Source of the DNA: Psychroflexus sp. | GTDB lineage: Bacteria > Bacteroidota > Bacteroidia > Flavobacteriales > Flavobacteriaceae | Direction: 5' to 3' | NCBI GenBank assembly: GCA_030457805.1 | Contig: JAKDUG010000002.1 | Coordinates: 1 to 53,406 of the forward strand | DNA length: 53,406 nucleotides | Part shown: piece after piece, positions 1 to 11,595 of the stretch | Position numbering within the stretch: position 1 is the first letter of the stretch | How the letters are laid out: every line of letters begins with the position of its first letter | Translations under genes and position numbers: made by a program | Notes under the pieces: model-generated | Seen by the model: the letters and a program-made list of their open reading frames with translations, nothing else | What the model was told of the DNA's origin: nothing | Database searches by the model: none

Positions 1-2867
1 AAGAAGCTGTAGAACATATTTACCGTCAACTTCGTAATGCTGAGCCGCCTGATGAGGAGACTGCGCGCGGTATTATCGATAAGCTTTTCTTTAGTGAACA
101 ACGCTATAATCTAGGCGAAGTTGGACGTTACCGAATGAACAAAAAATTAGGTCTTGATATTAGTATGGAAAGCCGTGTGCTGACAAACGCTGATATCATT
201 ACCATTATTAAATATTTAATTGAGTTAGTCAATTCTAAGGCTGAAGTTGATGATATTGACCACCTTTCTAATCGTCGTGTACGGACTGTGGGTGAGCAAT
301 TATCTCAGCAGTTCGGTGTTGGTTTAGCGCGTATGGCACGTACCATTCGCGAGCGTATGAACGTTCGTGATAACGAGGTCTTTACGCCAATTGACTTGAT
401 TAATGCGAAAACACTTTCTTCAGTTATTAATTCATTCTTTGGGACAAACCAATTGTCTCAATTTATGGATCAGACAAACCCACTTGGGGAGCTGACCAAC
501 AAACGTCGACTTTCTGCATTGGGGCCTGGTGGTTTATCGCGTGAACGTGCTGGCTTTGAGGTGCGAGATGTTCACTACACGCACTATGGTCGTTTATGTC
601 CGATTGAAACGCCTGAAGGACCAAACATTGGTTTGATATCTTCATTATCAGTTTACGGGAAGATCAACTCGATGGGCTTTATTGAAACTCCTTATCGTGT
701 TGTGACGGATGGAAAAATTGATTTTGAATCAGAACCGAGTTACCTTTCTGCTGAAGAAGAAGAAGATAAATTGATTGCGCAAGCAAACATTCCGCTGACT
801 AAAGATAATGTCATTGAGCCAGATAAAGTGATTGCACGTATGGAGGGCGACTTCCCAGTTGTTGATCCTAAGGAGGTTCACTATGTGGATGTTGCACCGA
901 ATCAGATTTCATCGATCTCAGCTTCTTTGATTCCTTTCTTGGAACACGATGATGCCAACCGTGCTTTGATGGGCTCTAACATGATGCGTCAAGCCGTGCC
1001 TTTATTGCGTGTTGACTCACCAATTGTGGGAACAGGTCTTGAAAGACGTGTTGCACAAGATTCACGTGTTTTGATCAATGCAGAAGGTGATGGTGTCGTT
1101 GAGTATGTTGATGCACGTCAGATCACAATCAAGTACGATCGTACAGATAATGATCGTCTTGTGAGTTTTGATTCAGATTCTAAAACTTACGACTTAATTA
1201 AGTTTAGAAAAACAAACCAAGGATCATCAATCAACCTGAAGCCAATTGTAGAAATTGGTGACCGTGTTGCGAAAGGCCAAGTTCTCTGCCAAGGTTATGC
1301 CACTGAAAAAGGTGAATTGGCGCTTGGACGTAACATGAAAGTCGCTTTTATGCCTTGGAAAGGTTACAACTTTGAGGATGCAATTGTTATTTCAGATAAA
1401 GTTGTTCGCGATGATATCTTGACATCGATTCATATTGACGAATACTCACTTGAGGTGAGAGATACAAAGCTTGGAAACGAAGAGTTGACAAGTGATATCC
1501 CTAACGTTTCAGAAGAGGCCACAAAAGACCTTGATGAAAACGGTATGATTCGTATCGGTGCTGAAATCAATCCTGGTGATATCTTAATTGGAAAAATTAC
1601 GCCAAAAGGTGAAAGTGACCCTACACCAGAAGAAAAATTATTACGCGCTATTTTTGGAGATAAAGCCGGTGATGTGAAAGATGCATCTCTCAAGGCATCT
1701 CCATCATTAAATGGTGTTGTGATTGATAAAAAATTATTCTCTCGCGCTGTCAAGGATAAACGCAAACGTGCCCAGGATAAACAAGAAATTGAAAAGCTTG
1801 AAGGGAAATACGAGGTCAAGTTTGAAGAGTTGAGAAACATTCTTATAGAAAAAGTCTTTTCTCTTGTTGGCGGAAAAACGGCACAAGGTGTTCAAAACGA
1901 TTTAGGCGAAGATGTTTTACCAAAAGGTAAAAAGTACACGCAGAAAATGTTGAACTCAGTTGAAGATTACTCTCACTTAACGCGTGGAACTTGGACAACT
2001 GATGCCGAAACGAACTCACTTATTGCTGACTTGCTACACAATTATAAAATCAAACAAAATGATTTACAAGGTGGCTTAAGACGTGAGAAGTTTACGATTA
2101 CTGTTGGTGATGAACTCCCTTCAGGTATATTGAAGCTTGCTAAAATTTACGTTGCTAAAAAACGTAAACTTAAAGTCGGTGATAAGATGGCAGGACGCCA
2201 CGGTAACAAAGGTATTGTTGCTAAGATTGTGCGTCAAGAAGACATGCCTTTCTTAGATGATGGAACGCCAGTTGATATTGTACTCAACCCATTAGGTGTC
2301 CCTTCTCGTATGAACATCGGCCAGATTTATGAAACTGTCCTTGGTTGGGCAGGTCAGAAATTAGGGAAGAAGTTCGCAACGCCTATTTTTGATGGTGCTT
2401 CACTTGAGCAGATCAATAAATTGACGGATGAAGCAGGTGTTCCACGTTTTGGACATTCATATCTTTACGATGGTGGTACAGGAGAGCGTTTTGATCAACC
2501 AGCGACAGTTGGTGTGATTTATATGCTGAAACTGGGTCACATGATTGAAGATAAAATGCACGCGAGATCTATTGGACCATACTCACTCATTACACAGCAG
2601 CCGCTTGGTGGTAAAGCACAATTTGGTGGTCAGCGTTTTGGTGAAATGGAAGTTTGGGCACTAGAAGCCTATGGGGCATCTAGTACACTACGTGAAATTT
2701 TGACTGTTAAATCAGATGATGTGATTGGTCGCGCTAAAACTTACGAGGCAATCGTTAAGGGTGAGCCAATGCCGGAGCCTGGATTACCAGAATCTTTCAA
2801 CGTTTTAATGCACGAATTGAAAGGTTTAGGTCTGGATATCCGACTAGAAGAGGATAACAAGAAATAA
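1..2867 (+). CDS. rpoB: DNA-directed RNA polymerase subunit beta, 5'-truncated by window start
   Basis: Frame open from nt 3 ([30 protein letters not shown]...), upstream of the listed ATG; RpoB motifs [71 protein letters not shown]. Confidence 0.98.
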   Translation, partial: EAVEHIYRQLRNAEPPDEETARGIIDKLFFSEQRYNLGEVGRYRMNKKLGLDISMESRVLTNADIITIIKYLIELVNSKAEVDDIDHLSNRRVRTVGEQLSQQFGVGLARMARTIRERMNVRDNEVFTPIDLINAKTLSSVINSFFGTNQLSQFMDQTNPLGELTNKRRLSALGPGGLSRERAGFEVRDVHYTHYGRLCPIETPEGPNIGLISSLSVYGKINSMGFIETPYRVVTDGKIDFESEPSYLSAEEEEDKLIAQANIPLTKDNVIEPDKVIARMEGDFPVVDPKEVHYVDVAPNQISSISASLIPFLEHDDANRALMGSNMMRQAVPLLRVDSPIVGTGLERRVAQDSRVLINAEGDGVVEYVDARQITIKYDRTDNDRLVSFDSDSKTYDLIKFRKTNQGSSINLKPIVEIGDRVAKGQVLCQGYATEKGELALGRNMKVAFMPWKGYNFEDAIVISDKVVRDDILTSIHIDEYSLEVRDTKLGNEELTSDIPNVSEEATKDLDENGMIRIGAEINPGDILIGKITPKGESDPTPEEKLLRAIFGDKAGDVKDASLKASPSLNGVVIDKKLFSRAVKDKRKRAQDKQEIEKLEGKYEVKFEELRNILIEKVFSLVGGKTAQGVQNDLGEDVLPKGKKYTQKMLNSVEDYSHLTRGTWTTDAETNSLIADLLHNYKIKQNDLQGGLRREKFTITVGDELPSGILKLAKIYVAKKRKLKVGDKMAGRHGNKGIVAKIVRQEDMPFLDDGTPVDIVLNPLGVPSRMNIGQIYETVLGWAGQKLGKKFATPIFDGASLEQINKLTDEAGVPRFGHSYLYDGGTGERFDQPATVGVIYMLKLGHMIEDKMHARSIGPYSLITQQPLGGKAQFGGQRFGEMEVWALEAYGASSTLREILTVKSDDVIGRAKTYEAIVKGEPMPEPGLPESFNVLMHELKGLGLDIRLEEDNKK

Positions 2868-2913
2868 TTGTTAGTAATAAATTTTTTAGAATAATTCTTT
2901 AGCAACTTGTATT

Positions 2914-5900
2914 ATGGCAAGAAATAATGAAAAGAATACACAGTCGAGATTTGATCAAATCTCAATTGGTTTAGCATCTCCAGAAAAAATTCTTTCTGCC
3001 TCTAGGGGTGAAGTGCTTAAACCTGAAACGATTAATTATAGAACACACAAGCCTGAACGTGATGGCCTTTTCTGTGAGCGTATTTTTGGCCCAGTTAAAG
3101 ATTACGAATGTGCTTGTGGTAAATATAAAAGAATCCGTTATAAAGGGATTGTCTGTGACCGCTGTGGTGTCGAAGTGACTGAAAAGAAAGTCCGTCGCGA
3201 TCGCGTTGGGCATATCAATTTAGTTGTTCCAGTAGCACATATTTGGTACTTCAGATCTTTACCAAACAAAATTGGTTACCTTCTTGGTATTCCTTCCAAG
3301 AGACTCGACATGATCATCTATTATGAAAGATATGTCGTTGTTCAGCCAGGTATTGCTAAAAATGCAGAAGGCGAGGAAGTCAAGAAAATGGACTTCTTAA
3401 CTGAAGAAGAGTATCTTGATATCTTAGAGACACTGCCACAAGATAATCAAATGCTGGATGACGATGATCCAAATAAGTTTGTTGCCAAAATGGGAGCAGA
3501 GTGCTTATTGGATATCTTAAGCCGTATCGATCTTGATGAGTTGTCTTATGATTTAAGACACAAAGCAAATAACGAAACTTCTAAACAACGTAAAACGGAG
3601 GCTTTGAAAAGACTCCAAGTTGTTGAAGCGCTTAGGGATTCAAAAAACAACCGTGAGAATAATCCAGAATGGATGATCATGAAAGCCGTTCCGGTTATTC
3701 CGCCAGAGTTAAGACCTTTAGTACCTCTTGATGGTGGTCGTTTTGCAACTTCAGATTTAAATGACCTTTACCGTCGTGTGATTATCCGTAACAACCGTTT
3801 GAAACGATTGATGGAAATCAAAGCGCCTGAAGTTATTTTACGTAATGAAAAACGTATGCTTCAAGAGTCTGTTGATTCACTACTTGACAACACAAGAAAG
3901 TCATCTGCTGTTAAAACAGATTCAAATAGACCTTTAAAATCACTTTCAGATTCATTGAAAGGAAAACAAGGACGTTTCAGACAAAACTTACTCGGTAAGC
4001 GTGTGGATTATTCTGCGCGTTCTGTGATCGTTGTTGGCCCTGAAATGAAAATGCACGAGTGTGGTCTTCCAAAAGATATGGCAGCTGAAATCTACAAACC
4101 TTTCATCATTCGTAAGTTAATCGAAAGAGGAATTGTTAAGACAGTGAAGTCTGCTAAGAAAATTATTGACAAAAAAGAACCTGTTGTTTGGGATATTCTT
4201 GAAAATGTCTTGAAGGGCCACCCAGTTCTGCTGAACCGAGCTCCAACCTTGCACAGACTTGGTATTCAAGCTTTCCAACCTAAACTCATTGAAGGAAAAG
4301 CAATTCAGTTACACCCATTAGTTTGTACAGCTTTCAACGCCGATTTCGATGGTGACCAGATGGCTGTTCACTTGCCTTTAGGGCCTGAAGCTATTCTTGA
4401 GGCACAACTTCTAATGTTGGCCTCACATAACATCTTGAACCCAGCAAATGGTTCTCCTATTACTGTTCCATCTCAGGATATGGTTTTAGGTCTGTATTAT
4501 ATGACGAAACATAGAGTTTCAACGAAAGAGAACCCTGTTAAAGGTGAAGGCTTGAGTTTTTACTCTGATGAGGAAGTTGAAATTGCTTACAACGAAAAGC
4601 GTGTCGCACTGAATGCTGGTATCAAAATCAGAACAAAAGATGTCAATGATGAAGGTGAATTAATCACCAAAATTATTGACACAACTGTGGGGCGTGTCTT
4701 ATTTAACCAAGCAACTCCTGAGAAATTAGGTTTTGTGAATGATGTCATGACCAAGAAAGCTTTAAGAGACGTTATTGCAAATGTTCTTAAGTTAACTTCA
4801 GTTCCGGAAACGGCTGAATTCTTAGATGATATTATGGATTTAGGTTATAATTTTGCCTTTAAAGGTGGACTTTCTTTCTCACTAGGAGATATTATTATCC
4901 CTGAAGAAAAGCAAGACATGATCCATGAAGCAGAAGGTGAGGTTGAAGGTGTGACAGGTAACTATAACATGGGTCTGATTACCAATAACGAACGTTATAA
5001 CCAAGTTATTGATATCTGGACTGCAACAAATACCAACCTGACTGAACTTGCAATGAAGCGTATTCGTGAGGATGACCAAGGGTTTAACTCAGTTTATATG
5101 ATGCTTGATTCAGGGGCGAGAGGTTCTAAGGAGCAAATTCGTCAGCTGACAGGAATGAGAGGTTTGATGGCTAAGCCTAAAAAATCGACTTCTGCAGGTG
5201 GTGAAATTATTGAAAACCCAATTCTTTCTAACTTTAAGGAAGGACTTTCAATTCTCGAATACTTTATCTCAACGCACGGTGCACGTAAAGGTCTTGCCGA
5301 TACGGCTCTTAAAACTGCCGATGCAGGATACTTAACACGTCGTTTAGTTGATGTTTCTCAAGATGTGATTGTGCGCGAAGAAGATTGCGGTACTTTAAGA
5401 GGTATTGAAGTTCAGGCGTTGAAAAAGAATGAGGAAGTTGTTGAAAAACTTGGTGCGCGTGTCGTTGGTCGTACAGCGGTTAACGATATTATTGAGCCGA
5501 TCACACAGGAATTAATCGTTTCAGCTGGTGATGAAATCACTGAAGATTGTGCTGCGATGATTGAAGCTTCTCCATTGAATTCAGTTGAAGTACGTTCGCC
5601 ACTCTCTTGTGAAGCTAAACAAGGAATTTGTGTCAATTGTTACGGGCGAAACCTCGCCACTAATAAAACAGTTCAGAAAGGTGAAGCTGTTGGTGTCGTT
5701 GCTGCTCAGTCAATTGGTGAGCCAGGAACACAGCTGACATTGAGAACATTCCACGTTGGTGGTATTGCAGGAAACATATCTGAGGAAAGCAAACTTGAGA
5801 TTAAATACGATGGTATTGCTGAAATCGAAGATCTGAAAACTGTCAAAGGTGAAAACAACGAAGGTAAAGAAGTTGATATCGTGATTTCACGAACTTCTGA

Positions 5901-7221
5901 AGCCAAAATTGTAGATAAAAAATCTGGAATTACATTGAGTTCAAATGTTATTCCTTACGGTTCTCAAATCTTTGTCAAACCAGGTCAGAAAGTGACCAAA
6001 GGCGATGTGATTTGTAAATGGGATCCATATAACGGTGTTATTATTTCTGAATTCGCTGGTCAAGTTGAGTTTGAAAATATTACACAAGGGATGACTTACG
6101 AAGTTGAAAGTGATGAACAAACTGGTTTTGAGGAAAAGGTCATCACAGAGTCAAAAAATAAACGTAACATTCCAACATTACATATTAAAGACAATTCAGG
6201 TGAAATCATCAGATCTTACAACCTACCAGTTGGAGCCCATTTGATGGTGAACGATGAAGAAGGGATTAAAATTGGGAAAGTCTTAGTGAAGATTCCACGT
6301 AAGTCATCTAAAGCTGGTGATATTACAGGAGGTTTACCACGATTGACTGAACTCTTTGAAGCGCGTAATCCATCCAACCCTGCAGTTGTGAGTGAGATTG
6401 ATGGTGTTGTTTCTTTCGGTAAGATTAAACGTGGTAACCGCGAAATCATTGTCGAATCTAAACTTGGTGAGATCAAGAAATATCTTGTCAAACTATCAAA
6501 CCAGATTCTTGTTCAAGAGAATGACTACGTCAGAGCTGGCATGCCACTTTCTGATGGATCAGTAACGCCAGAAGATATCTTGAATATCAAAGGTCCAAGT
6601 GCTGTTCAGCAATATCTCGTAAATGAAGTCCAAGAAGTTTACCGTTTACAAGGTGTACAGATTAATGACAAACACTTTGAGGTTGTTGTGCGTCAAATGA
6701 TGCAAAAAGTGAAAATTCAGGATCAAGGTGATACTATTTTCCTTGAAAATCAATTGGTTCACAAACAAGACTTCATTGAGGAAAATGATAATATTTTTGG
6801 TAAAAAGGTCATTGAAGATGCAGGAGATAGCATCAACTTAAAGCCAGGTCAAATTGTAAGCTTACGTGACCTAAGGGATGAGAATTCTATATTGAAGCGT
6901 GAAGATAAACAGCTTGTCGTTGCGCGTGATGTTGAACCTGCGACTGCTAAGCCTATTTTACAAGGAATTACAAGAGCTTCACTTCAAACCAAATCATTTA
7001 TCTCTGCAGCATCTTTCCAAGAAACAACGAAAGTTTTAAACGAAGCAGCTGTGAGTGGTAAAGTAGATAAGCTTGAAGGATTAAAAGAAAATGTGATTGT
7101 CGGACATAGAATCCCTGCAGGAACTGGTCTTCGTGAATTTGATGACATTATTGTCGGATCTAAAGAAGAAATGACTGACATGATGAAGCAAAATCAAGAT
7201 ACGAAAGTGAATTTTAATTAA
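2914..7221 (+). CDS. rpoC: DNA-directed RNA polymerase subunit beta'
   Basis: 1435 aa; [15 protein letters not shown] active-site motif; [22 protein letters not shown] zinc ribbon; follows rpoB. Confidence 0.98.
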   Translation: MARNNEKNTQSRFDQISIGLASPEKILSASRGEVLKPETINYRTHKPERDGLFCERIFGPVKDYECACGKYKRIRYKGIVCDRCGVEVTEKKVRRDRVGHINLVVPVAHIWYFRSLPNKIGYLLGIPSKRLDMIIYYERYVVVQPGIAKNAEGEEVKKMDFLTEEEYLDILETLPQDNQMLDDDDPNKFVAKMGAECLLDILSRIDLDELSYDLRHKANNETSKQRKTEALKRLQVVEALRDSKNNRENNPEWMIMKAVPVIPPELRPLVPLDGGRFATSDLNDLYRRVIIRNNRLKRLMEIKAPEVILRNEKRMLQESVDSLLDNTRKSSAVKTDSNRPLKSLSDSLKGKQGRFRQNLLGKRVDYSARSVIVVGPEMKMHECGLPKDMAAEIYKPFIIRKLIERGIVKTVKSAKKIIDKKEPVVWDILENVLKGHPVLLNRAPTLHRLGIQAFQPKLIEGKAIQLHPLVCTAFNADFDGDQMAVHLPLGPEAILEAQLLMLASHNILNPANGSPITVPSQDMVLGLYYMTKHRVSTKENPVKGEGLSFYSDEEVEIAYNEKRVALNAGIKIRTKDVNDEGELITKIIDTTVGRVLFNQATPEKLGFVNDVMTKKALRDVIANVLKLTSVPETAEFLDDIMDLGYNFAFKGGLSFSLGDIIIPEEKQDMIHEAEGEVEGVTGNYNMGLITNNERYNQVIDIWTATNTNLTELAMKRIREDDQGFNSVYMMLDSGARGSKEQIRQLTGMRGLMAKPKKSTSAGGEIIENPILSNFKEGLSILEYFISTHGARKGLADTALKTADAGYLTRRLVDVSQDVIVREEDCGTLRGIEVQALKKNEEVVEKLGARVVGRTAVNDIIEPITQELIVSAGDEITEDCAAMIEASPLNSVEVRSPLSCEAKQGICVNCYGRNLATNKTVQKGEAVGVVAAQSIGEPGTQLTLRTFHVGGIAGNISEESKLEIKYDGIAEIEDLKTVKGENNEGKEVDIVISRTSEAKIVDKKSGITLSSNVIPYGSQIFVKPGQKVTKGDVICKWDPYNGVIISEFAGQVEFENITQGMTYEVESDEQTGFEEKVITESKNKRNIPTLHIKDNSGEIIRSYNLPVGAHLMVNDEEGIKIGKVLVKIPRKSSKAGDITGGLPRLTELFEARNPSNPAVVSEIDGVVSFGKIKRGNREIIVESKLGEIKKYLVKLSNQILVQENDYVRAGMPLSDGSVTPEDILNIKGPSAVQQYLVNEVQEVYRLQGVQINDKHFEVVVRQMMQKVKIQDQGDTIFLENQLVHKQDFIEENDNIFGKKVIEDAGDSINLKPGQIVSLRDLRDENSILKREDKQLVVARDVEPATAKPILQGITRASLQTKSFISAASFQETTKVLNEAAVSGKVDKLEGLKENVIVGHRIPAGTGLREFDDIIVGSKEEMTDMMKQNQDTKVNFN

Positions 7222-7233
7222 AAAACAAAGGAG

Positions 7234-7551
7234 ATGAGTGATCAAAAAGACGATAGTAAGCGCAAGAAGCTTAATATAGAACTAGATGAAGATGTGGCAC
7301 AAGGCATCTACAGTAACCTAGTGATTATTAATCACTCACCCACAGAATTTGTTTTAGATTATGTGAATGTTATGCCAGGCACGCCAAAAAGTAAAGTCAG
7401 ATCGCGTGTCATTTTAACGCCTCAGCACGCCAAGCGTTTGTTGAAAGCTTTAAATGACAATATTGCGAAGTATGAGAATAGACACGGCAAAATTGAAGAT
7501 GAAGAACGCCAAAATATTCCTCTTAACTTTGGGCCAACTGGGGAAGCATAA
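7234..7551 (+). CDS. DUF3467 domain-containing protein
   Basis: 105 aa; AQGIYSNLVIINHSPTEFVLDYVNVMPGTPKSKVRSRVILTPQHAKRLLKAL; directly downstream of rpoC. Confidence 0.85.
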   Translation: MSDQKDDSKRKKLNIELDEDVAQGIYSNLVIINHSPTEFVLDYVNVMPGTPKSKVRSRVILTPQHAKRLLKALNDNIAKYENRHGKIEDEERQNIPLNFGPTGEA

Positions 7552-7575
7552 TTCGCTGACATAGAAAAGTAAAAA

Positions 7576-7608
7576 GGGCTGCAAATTAATTTTTGCAGCC
7601 CTTTTTTT
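7576..7608. terminator. Rho-independent terminator, probably bidirectional
   Basis: gggctgcaaa / tttgcagccc arms followed by T7 and preceded by A-run; between convergent DUF3467 and YceI genes. Confidence 0.85.
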
Positions 7609-7628
7609 AATTTAAAATGTGTCAGATT

Positions 7629-8294
7629 TTATTGGTGAGCTTTCAGTGCAAATTTGATTTTGATTTCGTCATTGATAAACTTGTCCTTGACATTATCCAT
7701 GATTGATTTAGACATGAAATTGATGCCCCATTCAGTTCTGTCGATTGTGATGTCATTCGTGCTGAGTTTTAAAGTCTTTTTCTTGTCATCAAAACTGAGA
7801 TCAACTGGGAAACTGATGTTTTTTGTTTCTCCTTTGATTGTTAAGTTTCCATTGATTTTGTAAGCCGAGTTTTCTTTGTTGACTTCCGTGATTTCAAAAT
7901 TTGCTTCTGGATGTTTATTGACATCAAAGAAATGATCTTCTTTGCCTTCCGCTGTTCCTTTTAAGTGCATTTCAAGATCTTCTCTGTCACTTCCTGTCAA
8001 GTCTTCAACAGTAATTGAAGCCATATCAATTGTAAATTCTCCAGCTTCCAAAGTGTCATTAAGAACAGAAATCTCACCGTTCTTTAATTTGAGTTTCCCG
8101 AAATGTTTTCCCGCTGGTTTAGCACCTTCCCATTCAAGGTAAGATTCATTTGTGTCAACTTTGTAGACCTGAGCAATTTCGCTTTTTTTAGCTACATCGG
8201 CTTTTTTAGTTGTTTTTGAAGTTTCTGTGTTTTGACAAGATGTCAAGACCAATCCGAATGCTAGTGCATACAAGGGTAAGCTGAGTCGTTTCAT
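7629..8294 (-). CDS. YceI-family lipoprotein
   Basis: Lipobox LTSCQ; YKVDTNESYLEWEGAKPAGKHFGKLKLKNGEI...NGNLTIKGETKNISFPVDL. Confidence 0.85.
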   Translation of the reverse strand: MKRLSLPLYALAFGLVLTSCQNTETSKTTKKADVAKKSEIAQVYKVDTNESYLEWEGAKPAGKHFGKLKLKNGEISVLNDTLEAGEFTIDMASITVEDLTGSDREDLEMHLKGTAEGKEDHFFDVNKHPEANFEITEVNKENSAYKINGNLTIKGETKNISFPVDLSFDDKKKTLKLSTNDITIDRTEWGINFMSKSIMDNVKDKFINDEIKIKFALKAHQ

Positions 8295-8310
8295 GATTTA
8301 TTTTTGCGGG

Positions 8311-8318
8311 CAAAGTTA
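8311..8318 (-). promoter_or_regulatory. Bacteroidota-type -7 element (TAACTTTG) for the YceI gene
   Basis: Reverse complement of caaagtta = TAACTTTG, matching TAnnTTTG, 17 nt upstream of the ATG. Confidence 0.5.
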
Positions 8319-8429
8319 CACCCTTCCATGAATTTTATGAAATTAGAGATTAAATATTTTTTGCTGACATTTTGACACGAATACTAATGTGGCAATGGAT
8401 TTGCCTTTACACAAGTAAATAAATTTGTG

Positions 8430-9041
8430 ATGGATAAAGAGCAAAATCAAAAAGATATAAATCAAAACCTGAATGATGAGCAGGTGAATGAGCAAACACA
8501 GCCACAAGCAGAGGAAACTACTGATGAGGCTGAGTTTTATAATGATAATACGACTGAAGCTGTTCAGGAAGAGCAGCAAGAAGAATTATTATCTAAAGAA
8601 GAAAAATTACAAGTCGCTTTAGATTCAGAAAAGGATAGATATTTACGTCTGTTTGCTGAGTTTGAAAATTACAAACGTCGCACAAGTAAAGAGCGTTTGG
8701 AGCTTTTTAAAACTGCAGGGCAAGAAGTTATGCAAGCCTTATTACCAATTCTAGATGACTTTGATCGCGCTTTAGTCGAATTAAAAAAATCTAAAGATGT
8801 TGAATCTTTTTCAGGCATAGAGCTGATCAACAATAAATTCAGAGAGACATTAAAATCAAAAGGTTTAGAAGTGATTGCCGTCAAAGCTGGCGATACTTTT
8901 GATGCTGATTTGCATGAGGCAGTAACACAAATTCAAGCACCATCTGATGATTTGAAAGGAAAGATTGTTGATGTTGTTGAAAAAGGTTACGCTTTAGGCG
9001 ACAAAATTATACGTTACCCAAAAGTTGTGACAGGAAAATAA
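8430..9041 (+). CDS. grpE: Nucleotide exchange factor GrpE
   Basis: YLRLFAEFENYKRRTSKERLEL..., IPVLDDFDRAL-like ILPILDDFDRAL; upstream of dnaJ. ATG at 8430 preferred over the GTG at 8427. Confidence 0.95.
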   Translation: MDKEQNQKDINQNLNDEQVNEQTQPQAEETTDEAEFYNDNTTEAVQEEQQEELLSKEEKLQVALDSEKDRYLRLFAEFENYKRRTSKERLELFKTAGQEVMQALLPILDDFDRALVELKKSKDVESFSGIELINNKFRETLKSKGLEVIAVKAGDTFDADLHEAVTQIQAPSDDLKGKIVDVVEKGYALGDKIIRYPKVVTGK

Positions 9042-9047
9042 AAATTT

Positions 9048-10169
9048 ATGAAAGAAGATTATTACGATATTTTAGGTGTTTCTAAAGAAGCTACACAAGC
9101 TGAAATTAAAAAGGCATACCGTAAGCTTGCCATAAAATATCACCCTGATAAAAATCCTGATGATTCTGAAGCTGAAGATCTGTTTAAAAAAGCAGCTGAA
9201 GCTTATGAAATCCTCGGAAACCAAGAAAAGCGTCAAAAGTATGATCAATTTGGTCATGGAGCCTTTGATGGTTCAGGAGGTTTCGGCGGAGGCGGCGGAA
9301 TGAACATGGATGATATTTTCAATCAGTTTGGTGATATCTTTGGCGGCGGCGGCTTTGGAGGCGGCTTCGGCGGTGGAGGTTTTGGCGGCGGCGGACGTCG
9401 GCAAACCAAAGGTGGTAACTTGCGCATCCGTGTCAAGCTTACACTTGAGGAAGTTGCTTTAGGCGTTGAGAAGAAAATTAAAGTTTCACGCAAAAAGAAA
9501 CCTGCCGATACGTCATATAAAACCTGTCCAACCTGTAATGGTGTCGGTCAAGTCACTAAAATTCAAAATACTATTTTAGGACGTATGCAGACTTCAGCAC
9601 CTTGTTCTTCTTGTGGTGGCACAGGAAAAACACTTGATAAAAAAGGCAAAGGGACTGACGCGAGTGGTTTGAAAATGGATCAAGAATTGGTGTCAATCAA
9701 AATACCTGCGGGTGTTGAGGATGGCATGCAACTCAAAGTTTCAGGCAAAGGAAATGAACCTGCTGGTGATGGGATCAATGGAGACTTACTTGTTGTTATC
9801 GAAGTGGCAGAACATGAGAAACTAAAACGTGATGGGAATAATTTACATTACGATCTTTATGTCAGTTTTCCAGAAGCTTCTTTAGGCGCAAGTACTGATA
9901 TTTCAACTGTCTCTGGAACAGTGCGTATCAAAATTGAGCCAGGAACGCAAAGCGGTAAAATATTGAGACTCCGCAATAAAGGTTTACCGAGTATCAATAG
10001 ATATGGCACAGGTGATTTGTTAGTCCATGTCAACGTTTGGACTCCTAAAACACTGACAAAAGAACAAAAACAATTCTTTGAAGAGAATCTTGAAGATTCA
10101 AATTTTCAGCCAAGCCCTGAAGAAAATGATAAATCTTTTTTCGAAAAAGTCAAAGATATGTTTTCATAG
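9048..10169 (+). CDS. dnaJ: Molecular chaperone DnaJ (two zinc-finger repeats only)
   Basis: J domain YHPDKNP (HPD), Gly/Phe-rich linker, CPTCNGVG and CSSCGGTG repeats, C-terminal substrate-binding domain. Confidence 0.96.
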   Translation: MKEDYYDILGVSKEATQAEIKKAYRKLAIKYHPDKNPDDSEAEDLFKKAAEAYEILGNQEKRQKYDQFGHGAFDGSGGFGGGGGMNMDDIFNQFGDIFGGGGFGGGFGGGGFGGGGRRQTKGGNLRIRVKLTLEEVALGVEKKIKVSRKKKPADTSYKTCPTCNGVGQVTKIQNTILGRMQTSAPCSSCGGTGKTLDKKGKGTDASGLKMDQELVSIKIPAGVEDGMQLKVSGKGNEPAGDGINGDLLVVIEVAEHEKLKRDGNNLHYDLYVSFPEASLGASTDISTVSGTVRIKIEPGTQSGKILRLRNKGLPSINRYGTGDLLVHVNVWTPKTLTKEQKQFFEENLEDSNFQPSPEENDKSFFEKVKDMFS

Positions 10170-10202
10170 GTATTAAAACCTTAACAAAATTTTATATATT
10201 TG

Positions 10203-10240
10203 AACGTCGCTTCCTAACTCGAAGTGACGTTTTCTTTTTC
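10203..10240 (+). terminator. Rho-independent terminator after dnaJ
   Basis: aacgtcgcttc / gaagtgacgtt 11-bp stem (one G-U), loop ctaactc, then ttctttttc. Confidence 0.75.
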
Positions 10241-10384
10241 ATAGCAATTTTTTTCCCATTCGTTAAGGCGGATGGGTTTTGTTTTTTAATGCTTTGATCT
10301 CCACTTTTCAGCTGTGTTGGATTCATTATTTTCTTTATCTTGTCCATTCAAATAAATGACTCTTACAGTAAAAACAGAAAAAGA

Positions 10385-11542
10385 ATGGCAAAGATTTTAA
10401 TAGCAGAAGATGAAGCAAGTATCAGACGTGTGCTCAAAAATATTCTTACAGAAGAGGATAGTCGTTTTGAAATATTCGAAGCTAAAGATGGAGAAGAGGC
10501 CATCCGTATTATTGAATCTGAAAAGTTAGATACTGTTTTGTGTGATATTAAGATGCCAAAAAAAGACGGTGTCGAAGTCTTGAATTTTGTCAGAGAACAA
10601 GCTATTGATTTACCAATCATCATGATTTCAGGACATGGCGATATTGATACTGCCGTGGAAACCATGAAAATGGGAGCTTTTGACTATATCTCAAAACCAC
10701 CTGATCTAAACCGTTTACTCAATACAATTCGCATCGCTTTATCTCACAACGATTTGCACCGACAAAATAAAACATTGCGAAAAAAAGTCAGCAAAAAATT
10801 CACGATGATCGGTGAGTCTGATGCCATTGAGCAAATTAAAACCATTATTAAAAAAGTGGCACCTACCGATGCTCGCGTCTTAATCACGGGACAAAATGGA
10901 ACAGGAAAAGAGCTTGTAGCTAACTGGCTACACGAGCAAAGTGACCGAGATAAAAAACCTTTTGTGGAAGTCAATTGTGCTGCGATTCCTTCTGAATTGA
11001 TCGAAAGCGAATTGTTCGGACATGTCAAAGGTGCCTTCACTTCAGCCAATAAGGATCGTGCAGGAAAGTTTGAAGCTGCCGATGGCGGTACACTATTCTT
11101 AGATGAAATTGGAGATATGAGTTTAAAAGCTCAAGCTAAAGTTTTAAGAGCTTTACAAGAACATAAAATTCAGCGGGTCGGAAGTGACAAAGATATTAAG
11201 GTCGATGTGCGTGTGATAACCGCGACAAACAAAAATTTAAAAGAGGAGATTGAAGCCGCTCATTTTAGAGAAGACTTGTATCATCGATTAGCAGTTATAT
11301 TAATCGATGTGCCAGCCTTGAAAGATAGAAAGTCTGATATTCCACTTTTAGTCGATTATTTTTTAACGACAATCTCAAAAGAGCAAGGTGTAAAAACGAA
11401 AACGGTGTCTCAAAAAGCACTTAAAATCTTGACAAACCACGATTGGCCAGGAAATATTAGGGAATTGCGCAATGTTATCGAGCGTTTGATGATTCTCGGA
11501 AAGCAAGAAATTGACGAAGAGGATATGCGTCTTTATTTCTGA
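10385..11542 (+). CDS. Sigma-54-type (NtrC-family) response regulator, receiver + AAA+, no C-terminal HTH
   Basis: Receiver with LCDIKMPKKDG; AAA+ with GQNGTGKE, ELFGHVKGAFTSA, GGTLFLDEIGDMS, WPGNIRELRN; stops ~20 aa after that. ATG at 10385 (MAKILIAEDE) preferred over the track's TTG at 10340. Confidence 0.92.
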   Translation: MAKILIAEDEASIRRVLKNILTEEDSRFEIFEAKDGEEAIRIIESEKLDTVLCDIKMPKKDGVEVLNFVREQAIDLPIIMISGHGDIDTAVETMKMGAFDYISKPPDLNRLLNTIRIALSHNDLHRQNKTLRKKVSKKFTMIGESDAIEQIKTIIKKVAPTDARVLITGQNGTGKELVANWLHEQSDRDKKPFVEVNCAAIPSELIESELFGHVKGAFTSANKDRAGKFEAADGGTLFLDEIGDMSLKAQAKVLRALQEHKIQRVGSDKDIKVDVRVITATNKNLKEEIEAAHFREDLYHRLAVILIDVPALKDRKSDIPLLVDYFLTTISKEQGVKTKTVSQKALKILTNHDWPGNIRELRNVIERLMILGKQEIDEEDMRLYF

Positions 11543-11595
11543 TATCCTAGCATTTGAAGTGAATACAAATCTAGTCTTTAAGAAAAATTAATTAT

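Noticed and set aside
1430-1840. 136-aa antisense ORF inside rpoB, and many similar 60-146 aa antisense ORFs (e.g. 6216..6491 -, 24220..24651 +, 27126..27566 +, 41997..42404 -, 49528..49884 -)
   Set aside because: Each lies wholly within a confidently identified gene on the opposite strand, with low-complexity Ser/Ile/Phe-rich translations typical of antisense frames.
8420-8427. TAAATTTG promoter-like motif before grpE
   Set aside because: It ends 2 nt before the grpE ATG, so the predicted transcription start would fall at or inside the coding sequence; chance match is likely in AT-rich DNA.
9280-9410. GGC/GGA-rich repeat tract in dnaJ
   Set aside because: This is the normal Gly/Phe-rich linker of DnaJ, not an independent repeat element.
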